In this document: positions 1 to 7,635 of the stretch, piece by piece
Numbering within the stretch: the first letter of the stretch is position 1
Layout: every line of letters begins with the position of its first letter
Origin: Chitinivibrionia bacterium
Lineage (GTDB): Bacteria > Krumholzibacteriota > Krumholzibacteriia > WVZY01
Assembly (NCBI GenBank): GCA_016208665.1
Contig: JACQXT010000061.1
Coordinates: forward strand, 1-10,182
DNA: 10,182 nucleotides
Reading direction: 5' to 3'
Notes under the pieces: generated by a model
What the model was told of the DNA's origin: nothing
What the model saw: only the letters and a program-made list of their open reading frames with translations
Database searches by the model: none
Made by a program: the position numbers and the translations under genes

Positions 1-2666
1 GCAGATTCTGGGGGAAGGCCGATGCTGTGGCCTCGCCAGAAGGATTTCACCTTCTTGCATGGCATTGCCTTGATGTTGCCGCATGCGGAAGATCGCTGCT
101 GACACATCAGGGAAGGCTCCTCACATCGTTCAGCGAATTCCTTTGTGTCGATCAGACCGTCTTGCTCTATTGGTTATCGTTCTGGCTCGCCCTCCACGAT
201 ATTGGCAAGTTCTCCGACGGGTTCCAAAAACTCCGCCCCGTACTCTTCGAGCAGTTGCAGGGGCGAACTTCGCGAGCTGAGTACACTGAACGGCACGATT
301 CTCTCGGGTATCGTCTTTGCTGCGGGCACCTTCGCGAGACTGGTCTGGTGACCGCTTCTCTATCATCCTCTGCGCTCTCGGCAGGCACTGTTCGCGACCT
401 GCTTCAGCCGATCATTTCGGCCGTTACCGGGCACCATGGTAAACCACCAACTTTCATGAATGCCCCTCCACCCTTGAAGCAGCAGTTTCCGGAACCTGTG
501 TGGAAAGACGTCACTGCCTATCTTGACCAAGTCAAAGAGCTATTCCCATTTGGAGGCCTCCTCCCCGTCAAAGACCGCCAGCTGGCCCAAGTCCTCGAAG
601 ACCTCAAACGGATCTCCTGGCTCGTGGCTGGGCTCGCCGTGGCCGCGGACTGGATCGGATCGAACAAAACCTGGTTTCCATTCGTCACCGAGCCTATGGG
701 GCTGAAGAAATACTGGAAAGAGCGGGCGCTTCCCCAGGCAGAGCGGGCTGTGGTGGAGAGCGGCATACCATCTTTTTCACCCTTGAAATTTGACGGATTG
801 TGTGCGCTTTATCCCGGAATCACCGTCGCCACGCCCCTACAGGCCTTGATCGAGACCATGCACCTCGACGAGATGCCGCAACTTTTCATCATCGAGGAGG
901 TCACGGGCGGCGGGAAGACCGAGGCCGCTGTCACGCTTGCCCACCGCATGATGGCGAGCGGCGCCGCAGACGGTCTTTATATCGCGATGCCAACCATGGC
1001 GACGGCGAATGCTATGTACTCCCGAATCAAGGATGTCTATCGCAAGCTTTTCCGGGAAGATGCCAAACCATCTCTCGTTCTTGCCCACAGCGCGAGCCGG
1101 ATGGCCCTCGACCTAAAGGAACGCGACCGAACGGATCACGAGTCCAGCCCGAAGGAATCGACCGCTTCCGAGGAGTGTTCCGCCTGGCTGGCTGACAATC
1201 GGAAGAAAAGTCTCCTCGCTCAGATGGGTGTTGGCACGATCGACCAGGCGCTGCTCGCCATTCTGCCGGCGCGCCATCAGTCGATGCGCCTCTTCGGGCT
1301 CTGCCGGAAAGTCCTCCTCGTGGATGAGGTCCATGCCTGCGATGACTATGTGCACGGTCTTCTGTGTACCCTACTCGAGTTCCACGCAAGTCTCGGCGGA
1401 AGCGCCATCCTGCTTACCGCCACGCTTCCGAAAAAAACCAGGCAGGAACTCCGGGCCGCATTTGCTCGTGGCTGGCGCGGAGAGGCTTCTCGCGTTGATA
1501 CCGGCGCCTATCCGCTGGTGACGCGGATCTCGCCGGAGGGAACACGCTCGTTCCCGGTAGGGGCACGGGTTGACTGTTCCCGGCGAGTCGGTGTCTTTCC
1601 TGTCTTTGAACTGGATTCTGTCGAGGGGCAGCTTCGGCAACACCTGGAAGATGGCCAGTGCGCCTGCTGGGTTCGGAATACGGTTGACGATGCGTTGGCT
1701 ACCTTTAGCACGTGGACAAGGATTCTGGGACCCGATCGCGTCACACTCTTTCACGCCCGTTTCGCCCGTTTCGGCCCCGACAGTACCGCCGACGAAAGAG
1801 GCGGCCGCCTCCTTATCGCCACACAGGTCGTCGAACAGTCCCTTGATCTGGACTTCGACTTCATGGTGAGCGATCTCGCCCCAATCGATTTGATCGTTCA
1901 GCGTGCGGGGCGCTTGAGGCGCCATTCCCGAGATCCACAAGGAAACAGGGTCGCCGGTGTAGACCAGCGCGGCCGACCTTTGATGACTGTTCTGATGCCT
2001 GACCCTGTCACTGAGCCGGATGAGAAATGGTTCAGCCGTCTTTTTCCCAAGGCGAGATTCGTGTACCCACACCACGGCCGGCTTTGGCTCACCGCCCGCT
2101 GGCTGGCGAAGGAAGGTGGGTTCTCCATGCCAGAGGATGCGCGACGGATGATTGAAGGGGTTTATGGCGATGATGCAGAGAACGATATGCCGTCAGGCCT
2201 GAGAAGAGCGACACAAGCGGCACTCGCACAGGTAGGAACTATGGCCGCGATGGCCCGACACAACAGCCTCAAGTTGCATGAAGGCTATCAGGCCAGTTCA
2301 TCCGTCTGGCCCGAAGATGTCGTGGCGCCAACCCGTCTCGGTGAGCCTGTGATAACAGTCAGGCTCGCACGCTGGGAACAAGACCGCCTAGTGCCCTGGT
2401 CATCAGACGATCCCTGGCATGCATGGGATCTGTCAAATGTGAGCGTCCGCCGCTACCGAATCGCCGGCGAGGCGCCGGATCATGGTACTACGATGGAAGA
2501 GGCGCGGGCGTGCATGCCTGACGGCGGGAAATGGTGTGTCATAGTCCCGCTCTCTCCTGAGGGTGACGATTGGACTGGATCCGCATTGAACGAGTCGGGC
2601 AGACCTGTTAGGGTGAGATACAATCCTCGCGTCGGCCTTCAGTTCCCGGAGGGTGAAAACGCGTGA
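1..2666 (+). CDS. cas3: Cas3 helicase-nuclease, type I-E (5' end outside window)
   Basis: Cas3 is the effector nuclease of type I-E CRISPR: it is recruited to Cascade-bound R-loops and unwinds and degrades the target DNA. Counting residues from the GTG at 27, the N-terminal HD nuclease domain shows AWHCLD (His13) and HDIGKF (H57, D58). The helicase domain shows Walker A TGGGKT (293-298), the DEVH box (433-436), motif III TAT (464-466) and motif VI QRAGRLRR (625 onward). A C-terminal domain follows, and ADWIGSN at the HD-helicase junction is typical. The frame is open to the left edge: bases 3-26 encode RFWGKADA, the usual Cas3 N-terminal lead-in, so the GTG at 27 is not the real start and a few residues lie upstream. 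The visible length (about 887 codons) fits the family, and I see no frameshift. Its stop overlaps the cse1 start by 4 bp (GTGA), so the two are probably translationally coupled. Confidence 0.96.
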   Translation, partial: RFWGKADAVASPEGFHLLAWHCLDVAACGRSLLTHQGRLLTSFSEFLCVDQTVLLYWLSFWLALHDIGKFSDGFQKLRPVLFEQLQGRTSRAEYTERHDSLGYRLCCGHLRETGLVTASLSSSALSAGTVRDLLQPIISAVTGHHGKPPTFMNAPPPLKQQFPEPVWKDVTAYLDQVKELFPFGGLLPVKDRQLAQVLEDLKRISWLVAGLAVAADWIGSNKTWFPFVTEPMGLKKYWKERALPQAERAVVESGIPSFSPLKFDGLCALYPGITVATPLQALIETMHLDEMPQLFIIEEVTGGGKTEAAVTLAHRMMASGAADGLYIAMPTMATANAMYSRIKDVYRKLFREDAKPSLVLAHSASRMALDLKERDRTDHESSPKESTASEECSAWLADNRKKSLLAQMGVGTIDQALLAILPARHQSMRLFGLCRKVLLVDEVHACDDYVHGLLCTLLEFHASLGGSAILLTATLPKKTRQELRAAFARGWRGEASRVDTGAYPLVTRISPEGTRSFPVGARVDCSRRVGVFPVFELDSVEGQLRQHLEDGQCACWVRNTVDDALATFSTWTRILGPDRVTLFHARFARFGPDSTADERGGRLLIATQVVEQSLDLDFDFMVSDLAPIDLIVQRAGRLRRHSRDPQGNRVAGVDQRGRPLMTVLMPDPVTEPDEKWFSRLFPKARFVYPHHGRLWLTARWLAKEGGFSMPEDARRMIEGVYGDDAENDMPSGLRRATQAALAQVGTMAAMARHNSLKLHEGYQASSSVWPEDVVAPTRLGEPVITVRLARWEQDRLVPWSSDDPWHAWDLSNVSVRRYRIAGEAPDHGTTMEEARACMPDGGKWCVIVPLSPEGDDWTGSALNESGRPVRVRYNPRVGLQFPEGENA

Positions 2667-4318
2667 ACCTAATCCAGGATCGATGGATTCCGGTCCGTCG
2701 AAAAAGCGGAGCGCTCGAGCGAATCGCCCCCTGGCAGGTCACCGACCGCCACTCTGAGGACCCATTTGTCGGACTCGCCGCACCGCGGCCGGACTTCAAC
2801 GGCGCCCTGATCCAGTTCCTGATCGGCATCCTCCAGACGACATGTGCTCCCCTGAATGTCTTCGAGTGGAAGGGAAAGCTGGCCTCGCCACCTTCGTCCG
2901 AGGAACTCCATAAAGCATTCACCACGGTCGCCATGGCTTTCGATCTCGACGGGGACGGGCCGCGCTTCATGCAGGACCTAACGCTTGTCAACGAGTTGGC
3001 GGACAAGGAAAGTGTCAAACTTGCGAACGAAATCGGGCAACTGCTGATCGAAGCGCCAGGAGTACAAGCCCTCGAAAAGAATAAGGACCTCTTTATCAAG
3101 CGGGCGCAAACCAAACGGCTCTGCCCGTTCTGCGCAGCAACAGCCCTGTTCACTCTTCAGACCAATGCCCCTGCAGGGGGACAGGGTAACAGGATGGGCA
3201 TACGCGGAAAAAGTTCAGTCATTTCTGGCGGCGGCCCTTTGACGACGCTGGTGCTTGGGAAAACCCTATGGGCAACCTGTTGGCTGAACGTCCTCGAGAA
3301 GAATGATTTTCTCTCCAGCACGGCCGCTGATGCGCGAAAGTTGCTTCAATCAGATCGTTTCTCGTGGCTGGCGCCAACACGCACGAGCGAAGGCGGTCGG
3401 GCAACGACACCGAACGACTGCCACCCCGACCAGGTCTATTGGGCAATGCCCAGACGCATCCGTTTGATTTTCGATGAGCCCCCCATTGCGGCGTGTGACA
3501 TTTGCGGGGAGAAGGAGAATGGTGCAGAAAGTTGCACCTATCTCGCTAAAAACCTCGGCACCAACTTCGAGGGCCCATGGAAGCATCCGCTGACCCCCTA
3601 TTTCATCACCGCGGACGGAACCCCCGGCGCTCTTCATCCGAAACCCGGTGGGATTGGGTACCGGCATTGGCTAGGCATGGTGGTCAGCAATGCGTCAGGT
3701 AAGGGCAGAAAAGAGCCTGCCCGAACCGTGGCCCGCTATCTACGTGATGGAGAGGAAGATCTGCAGCTCTGGGCTTTTGGCTACGACATGGCCAACATGA
3801 AGGCCAGATCCTGGCAGGAAAGCACGATGCCGTTGCTCGAATGCCCTGCTCAGTTTATTGGAGTCTACTCGACTCACATCACCGGGCTTGTAAGCGCAGC
3901 GGATCTGGCGTCCATCGAATTGCTTGCACAGGTCAAGAAAGCGCTCTTCCGCACCGGAGCAGAAGTTCGCGGGGACCTCTCATTCGTCACGTACCGCTTC
4001 TGGCAGGAAACCGAGGCGCCATTTTACGGGAATGTTCACCGTCTCCGTGATGCGCTGATTGCAGGCAGCGAGGTCGATTCGATCCTCGTGGAATGGCACC
4101 GTATACTCGTGAGCCACGCGGAGCATATCTTCGACGACCTCTCTCAGAACGGGTCGTTCGATGCCGCGGACCCCAAGCGGATTGCGACCGCGTGGCGAGA
4201 TCTCAGACAGAGTCTTCACGGGCGTAAGATGAAGGAAACGCTAGGGTTGCCGTTTGAAAAGCTCCGTGAAAAACGCGTCCGCGCCAGGAGGAGGAAAGAT
4301 GCAGACCCCGAAAGCTGA
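2663..4318 (+). CDS. cse1: Cascade large subunit Cse1 (CasA/Cas8e)
   Basis: Cse1 is the large subunit of type I-E Cascade. It recognises the PAM, helps open the target and recruits Cas3. The N-terminus NLIQDRWIPV and the segment ending FNGALIQFLIGILQ are family hallmarks. The loop TNAPAGGQGNRMGIRG (about residues 167-182) matches the position of the L1 loop that contacts the PAM region and crRNA in known structures. Two CxxC pairs, C154/C157 (CPFC) and C278/C281 (CDIC), probably bind one zinc ion, as inferred from related Cse1 proteins. The C-terminal part is helical (four-helix bundle in the family). The 551-residue length is slightly longer than the E. coli protein. The GTG start at 2663 is chosen because it gives the full N-terminal motif, overlaps cas3 by 4 bp, and is preceded by GGAGGG at 2648-2653. 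The gene looks intact. Confidence 0.95.
   Translation: MNLIQDRWIPVRRKSGALERIAPWQVTDRHSEDPFVGLAAPRPDFNGALIQFLIGILQTTCAPLNVFEWKGKLASPPSSEELHKAFTTVAMAFDLDGDGPRFMQDLTLVNELADKESVKLANEIGQLLIEAPGVQALEKNKDLFIKRAQTKRLCPFCAATALFTLQTNAPAGGQGNRMGIRGKSSVISGGGPLTTLVLGKTLWATCWLNVLEKNDFLSSTAADARKLLQSDRFSWLAPTRTSEGGRATTPNDCHPDQVYWAMPRRIRLIFDEPPIAACDICGEKENGAESCTYLAKNLGTNFEGPWKHPLTPYFITADGTPGALHPKPGGIGYRHWLGMVVSNASGKGRKEPARTVARYLRDGEEDLQLWAFGYDMANMKARSWQESTMPLLECPAQFIGVYSTHITGLVSAADLASIELLAQVKKALFRTGAEVRGDLSFVTYRFWQETEAPFYGNVHRLRDALIAGSEVDSILVEWHRILVSHAEHIFDDLSQNGSFDAADPKRIATAWRDLRQSLHGRKMKETLGLPFEKLREKRVRARRRKDADPES
4286..4294 (+). promoter_or_regulatory. Ribosome binding site that fixes the cse2 start
   Basis: AGGAGGAGG lies inside the cse1 3' end, four bases before the ATG at 4299. 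The reading frame is open further upstream (from about 4254), but this strong Shine-Dalgarno and the Cse2-like N-terminus after 4299 favour the ATG at 4299. Confidence 0.75.
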
Positions 4319-4814
4319 ATCGATATTCAGCGCCGACGGCAAGACGACTGAGATTCTCAGATCCTGGTGGAAGCGGCTCGACGCAAATCGCGGCGGCAGA
4401 GCAGAACTTCGCCGGACCGCTTCGCCATCCGACGTGGTGTACGCGCCCGTCTACCATGAGCTGGTTAGGGATTTCTCTGGTCACGGCCAGGCATTCTCCA
4501 AGGAAAAGCTCGCCGCGGTCGCCGGGCTCGCCGCTCGCGTCAAAGCCGACACGGGTGATGAACTGTCTTTCCCTGCTCAAATGGCGACGCCCCGCAGCGC
4601 AGGAGGAGGAGCCGCGGTGAGTGGGCTGCGCTTCCGGCGCCTCCTTGCGGTGAACGATCCAGAAGAATTGTTTCCCTTAATTGTTCGCACCCTCAGCCTG
4701 CTTGACGGAAAGGTCAACCTCGCCGACCTGGCCAGGGCCGTCTATTGGTGGAACGACAGCACAAAGAAGCGCTGGGCGTACGACTACTACGCAGCGGCAC
4801 CTTCCGAGAAGTAG
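4299..4814 (+). CDS. cse2: Cascade small subunit Cse2 (CasB/Cas11)
   Basis: Cse2 forms the dimeric belly of type I-E Cascade, stabilising the R-loop and the non-target strand. The 171-residue protein has the family landmarks in order: WWKRLDANRGGRAELRR (about 23-39), FPAQMATPR in the middle, VSGLRFRRLLAVNDPEELF (about 107-125), and the C-terminal block KVNLADLARAVYWWNDSTKK followed by RWAYDYY. Size and order fit the family. It overlaps cse1 by 20 bp and is followed by cas7e after 12 bp, so it is almost certainly co-transcribed and coupled. Nothing appears damaged. The start was chosen from the ribosome binding site at 4286-4294. Confidence 0.94.
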   Translation: MQTPKAESIFSADGKTTEILRSWWKRLDANRGGRAELRRTASPSDVVYAPVYHELVRDFSGHGQAFSKEKLAAVAGLAARVKADTGDELSFPAQMATPRSAGGGAAVSGLRFRRLLAVNDPEELFPLIVRTLSLLDGKVNLADLARAVYWWNDSTKKRWAYDYYAAAPSEK

Positions 4815-4826
4815 CAAGGAGGAACG

Positions 4827-6014
4827 ATGAGCACATTCATTCAGCTACACCTGCTGACAAGCTATCCCCCCGCGAACCTCAATCGAGACGATCTCGGCCG
4901 ACCCAAAACGGCAGTCATGGGCGGCTCTCAACGCCTCCGTATCTCATCGCAGAGCCTCAAACGAGCCTGGCGCACATCGGATCTCTTTCAGAATGTCATA
5001 ACCGACCATTCAGGGACGCGAACCAAGAGACTCGCTGGGTATGTCTACGCGGCTTTAATGTCCGGATCTTCTCTGAAAGATCTTCTCAGAGGCCCACTCC
5101 CCGAGATAACCAAGGAAAATCAAAAACTCAAAGGCCTAGCCCTGAGAATGACCGCGGTATTCGTGGACAAGACTGGGAAAGAGCAGGAGCCTGAAGTCGA
5201 AGAAGTAGACGCTGCTGCTCCTGAAACGGAGAAGAAAGGACGTAAGAAGGTCAAGAAGGAGAAAAAGAGTAATGTCAACAGCGAAACCTTGGAAACAGAA
5301 CAGCTTGTCTTCTACTCATCGTCGGAGATCGAATCTCTTGACCGACTGATAAAGCAGCATCGCGAGAGTGATACGCATCCGGACGATTCTGCCCTCCGTA
5401 AGGTCGTCAGCAGTGAAATGCACGATGCCGATATCGCGATGTTCGGGCGGATGCTCGCCGCCTCCCCTGACAAGAATATCGAAGCTGCCATCCAGGTAGC
5501 CCACGCCATCACGGTCCATCGAGTGACTGTTGAAGACGATTACTTTTCAGCCGTTGATGACCTGAACTATGGGAAAGAAGACATCGGCGCCGCTCATATT
5601 GGCGAGACTGAGTTCGCTGCGGGCCTCTTCTACCTCTATGTGTGCATAAACCGCGATTTGCTCAAGGAAAATCTTCAGGGAGACGAGGCGCTGACCGAAA
5701 AGTCGATCAGGGCGCTTGCAGAGGCTGCTGCAACCGTCGCGCCAACCGGAAAGCAGAACTCTTTCGCCTCGCGCGCGTATGCTTCCTGGATTCTCGCCGA
5801 AAGGGGGGCACGCCAACCACGCTCGCTCTCGGTGGCTTTCCTCAAGCCCGTGACGGGGGCCAATATGCTTGACGAGGCGATCCGGGAGATCACCGCCACT
5901 AGAGAGAGGATGGATAAGGTCTACGGTCCGCTCGCCGAGGAGCCGTGTGTGCTTAACGCTCTGAGTGGCGAGGGCCACCTTCAAGACTACCTGAGCTACG
6001 TTTCGAAGCCGTGA
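4827..6014 (+). CDS. cas7: Cascade backbone subunit Cas7e (Cse4/CasC) with charged insertion
   Basis: Cas7e forms the hexameric crRNA-binding backbone of Cascade. The N-terminus reads FIQLHLLTSYPPANLNRDD, then GGSQRLRISSQSLKRAWR (33-50), which are diagnostic. Later blocks EMHDADIAMFGRMLAA, AHAITVH, DDLN and IGETEFAAGLFYLYV are also family-typical. At 395 residues it is about 30 longer than E. coli CasC. The extra length comes largely from a low-complexity segment at about residues 114-156: an acidic run (EPEVEEVD) followed by a lysine run (EKKGRKKVKKEKK). This looks like a disordered surface loop rather than a domain. The ATG is preceded by AAGGAGG at 4816-4822 with ideal spacing. The stop overlaps the cas5e start by 4 bp (GTGA). 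Confidence 0.95.
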   Translation: MSTFIQLHLLTSYPPANLNRDDLGRPKTAVMGGSQRLRISSQSLKRAWRTSDLFQNVITDHSGTRTKRLAGYVYAALMSGSSLKDLLRGPLPEITKENQKLKGLALRMTAVFVDKTGKEQEPEVEEVDAAAPETEKKGRKKVKKEKKSNVNSETLETEQLVFYSSSEIESLDRLIKQHRESDTHPDDSALRKVVSSEMHDADIAMFGRMLAASPDKNIEAAIQVAHAITVHRVTVEDDYFSAVDDLNYGKEDIGAAHIGETEFAAGLFYLYVCINRDLLKENLQGDEALTEKSIRALAEAAATVAPTGKQNSFASRAYASWILAERGARQPRSLSVAFLKPVTGANMLDEAIREITATRERMDKVYGPLAEEPCVLNALSGEGHLQDYLSYVSKP

Positions 6015-6751
6015 CGGACTACCTCCTTTTCCGCCTCTACGGGCCGATGGCCTCCTGGGGGGACATCGCCGTCGGAGAAGTGCGACCGAGCTTCACCCAT
6101 CCCTCGAAATCGGCGGTGCTCGGAATCGTCGCCGCCGCCCTTGGTCTCCGCCGCGACGACGAGCAGCGTCAGCGGTCTCTTGCCGAGGGTTTCGGATTCG
6201 CCGTCCGCGTGGAAAGCCTGGGCGTCCCACTGGTGGACTACCACACGGTTCAGGTTCCACCGAATGGCGCCGGGAAACGGCGCCGTGTTTATTCAACCCG
6301 GAAAGATGAACTATCGAACGTCCGCCGCGACGACCTTTCCACGATCTTGTCTCGGCGGGACTACCGCATGGATGCTCTCGCGACTTCGGTCCTCTGGGCG
6401 CTTGGATCTGCGCCCCCGGTTGGCCTTGAGGAGATCGCTTCTGCCCTCGAAAGGCCGAAGTTCGCCCTGTATCTCGGGCGCAAGTCCTGTCCGCTCGCCC
6501 TTCCTCTCGATGCCCAAATCGTCGCGGCGGAAGGCATCGCCGATGCGCTCAAGGGGGTGCGGTTCTCCTGGGAGTTGGATTGCCGCTCCACACTCCGTGC
6601 GGCCGGACCTCCCACGCTTTTCTGGGAAGCAGGCGCATCGTCCGGGATCGAGGCTCGACACACATTTGAACGGCGAGACACCCTGCTGTCACGAAAACGC
6701 TGGCAATTCGACGTCCGGCGCGAGCACCAAGGGACGATCAGCGATGAGTGA
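6011..6751 (+). CDS. cas5: Cascade subunit Cas5e (CasD)
   Basis: Cas5e caps the 5' handle of the crRNA in Cascade and touches Cse1. The N-terminus LLFRLYGPMASWGD followed by RPSFTHPSKSAVLGIVAAALG (about 26-46) is the Cas5e signature. DYHTVQ (about 76-81), RDYRMDA and the C-terminal block FERRDTLLSRKRWQF are also typical. Length is 246 residues, near the family norm. The GTG start at 6011 overlaps the cas7e stop by 4 bp; there is no strong ribosome binding site, so translation probably depends on coupling to cas7e. The 3' end overlaps the cas6e start by 8 bp. Confidence 0.94.
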   Translation: MTDYLLFRLYGPMASWGDIAVGEVRPSFTHPSKSAVLGIVAAALGLRRDDEQRQRSLAEGFGFAVRVESLGVPLVDYHTVQVPPNGAGKRRRVYSTRKDELSNVRRDDLSTILSRRDYRMDALATSVLWALGSAPPVGLEEIASALERPKFALYLGRKSCPLALPLDAQIVAAEGIADALKGVRFSWELDCRSTLRAAGPPTLFWEAGASSGIEARHTFERRDTLLSRKRWQFDVRREHQGTISDE

Positions 6752-7565
6752 ACGCTATTTCAGTCGCATCACCCTTCGGGCGGACGCTTCCGCCACAGCC
6801 TTCTTCTGGAAGGTGTTCCGGGATCCCTATTCCTTGCACCAGTCGATCTGGGGTCTCTTCTCTGATGGGCCGGATCGGACGCGGGACTTTCTCTACCACC
6901 TTGCCGATACGCAGCGGCCTCCGGTCATCTACGCTGTTTCGGCTCGTTCTCCCTTTGCCGCAGATTCCTGCTGGCAGGTCAGCGTGAAGGAGTACCAACC
7001 CCGGTTGACGCCAGGGATGCGGCTGGAGTTTTCGCTCAGGGCAAATCCCGTGGTAACCCGTGGTGGGAAGCGCCACGATGTTGTCATGGACGCGAAGAGG
7101 GCGCAGCGAGAAATCCTCAACAACGACCGGGTTCCAACCACGGCGGCCGAGAGCGTCCAGGAAGCCTGCGGCCAATGGCTGGTGAATCGGGCTGAACTAT
7201 GCGGATTCCGCCCCGTGGCCGTCCGTGCGGACGGGTACCGCCAACATTATTTCTCGAAGCACAAGCAGAAGGAACCAGTAAGATTCAGTACGGTCGATAT
7301 GACGGGGAAGCGCGGGCCAGTTTTCCGAGATGGAGGTGCTTTGATGGGCAGATTCGACCGTATCACTTTCGACCCGAAGATCATGGGTGGTCGCGCCTGC
7401 ATCCGGGGGATGCGCATTTCGGTGTCGGTCATTGTCAGTCAGGTCGCCCACGGGGCCCCGACGGAGGAGATCCTCGCGAACTACCCCGATCTGGAATGCG
7501 AGGATATCAGAGCGGCGTTGGAGTATGCCGACTGGCAGACGCAGGAAGAAGTCCACGTCGGATGA
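6744..7565 (+). CDS. cas6e: Cas6e crRNA endonuclease, C-terminally truncated and fused in frame to DUF433
   Basis: Cas6e cuts the pre-crRNA at the base of each repeat hairpin and stays bound to the 3' stem-loop as a Cascade subunit. The first domain is well preserved: ERYFSRITLR, then YSLHQSIWGLF with Tyr29 and His32 at the known catalytic positions, then a strand-rich middle and SKHKQKEPVRFSTVDMTG (about 171-188). Cas6e proteins normally continue with a final helix and the Gly-rich loop (GIGxxKAFGxGL type) to a total of about 200-220 residues. Here that block is absent. After about residue 188-200 the same frame passes without a stop into a complete DUF433 protein, ending at 7563-7565 (273 residues in all). 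The start ATG overlaps cas5e by 8 bp and has AAGGGA upstream. Loss of the Gly-rich loop makes normal RNA binding doubtful. I am sure of the Cas6e identity and the fusion frame, less sure of the exact junction. Confidence 0.88.
   Translation: MSERYFSRITLRADASATAFFWKVFRDPYSLHQSIWGLFSDGPDRTRDFLYHLADTQRPPVIYAVSARSPFAADSCWQVSVKEYQPRLTPGMRLEFSLRANPVVTRGGKRHDVVMDAKRAQREILNNDRVPTTAAESVQEACGQWLVNRAELCGFRPVAVRADGYRQHYFSKHKQKEPVRFSTVDMTGKRGPVFRDGGALMGRFDRITFDPKIMGGRACIRGMRISVSVIVSQVAHGAPTEEILANYPDLECEDIRAALEYADWQTQEEVHVG
7332..7337 (+). promoter_or_regulatory. Internal ribosome binding site for DUF433
   Basis: GGAGGT sits six bases before the ATG at 7344. It lies inside the Cas6e reading frame, so DUF433 can be made as a free protein as well as a Cas6e fusion domain. 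Confidence 0.75.
7344..7565 (+). CDS. DUF433 family antitoxin-like protein (internal start within cas6e frame)
   Basis: This 73-residue protein has the DUF433 pattern throughout: DRITFDPKIMGGRACIRGMR (5-24), then VIVSQVAHGAPTEEILANYP, then LECEDIRAALEYADW. DUF433 proteins are small HTH-like proteins usually encoded just upstream of a DUF5615 PIN-like toxin and are treated as the antitoxin of that pair. No DUF5615 gene follows here, so the partner is missing. The ATG and its ribosome binding site (7332-7337) match a normal stand-alone gene, and the length is complete. This indicates that a whole DUF433 gene was joined to a cas6e that lost its 3' end, rather than being an ancestral Cas6e domain. 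The family assignment is firm; the function in this setting is inference. Confidence 0.87.
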   Translation: MGRFDRITFDPKIMGGRACIRGMRISVSVIVSQVAHGAPTEEILANYPDLECEDIRAALEYADWQTQEEVHVG

Positions 7566-7619
7566 GATGGTAGGGACAGTCTGCTGATCGTCAAGCGGAC
7601 GGTCGACAATGGTCGATAG
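7566..7619 (+). pseudogene. Short coding remnant after DUF433 (possible cas6e or DUF5615 tail)
   Basis: Directly after the DUF433 stop and in the same frame, bases 7566-7616 read DGRDSLLIVKRTVDNGR, ending at a TAG (7617-7619). There is no start codon for it. SLLIVKR resembles the last beta-strand of Cas6e proteins (GLLLVRR type) and also the last strand of DUF5615 toxins (S-L/V-V-I-V-E-R type). It could therefore be the displaced 3' end of cas6e or the remains of a deleted partner toxin. The match is too short to choose between these, and chance is possible. Confidence 0.3.
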
Positions 7620-7620
7620 C

Positions 7621-7627
7621 GGGGAGG
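7621..7627 (+). promoter_or_regulatory. Ribosome binding site that decides the hicB start
   Basis: GGGGAGG ends eight bases before the GTG at 7636. An ATG in the same frame at 7609 has no such site, and the protein family begins at the residues after 7636 (NELIFMV). Confidence 0.65.
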
Positions 7628-7635
7628 TGGTTAGT

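Noticed and set aside
1371..2075. A 234-residue minus-strand frame inside cas3
   Set aside because: It lies wholly within the conserved helicase domain of cas3, has no recognisable family, and is a shadow caused by high GC.
4254..4298. A longer cse2 starting inside cse1
   Set aside because: No ribosome binding site, and the extra residues are translation of the cse1 tail. The AGGAGGAGG before 4299 decides the start.
7609..7635. An upstream ATG start for hicB
   Set aside because: The strong ribosome binding site at 7621-7627 lies downstream of it, and the added residues are unlike HicB proteins.
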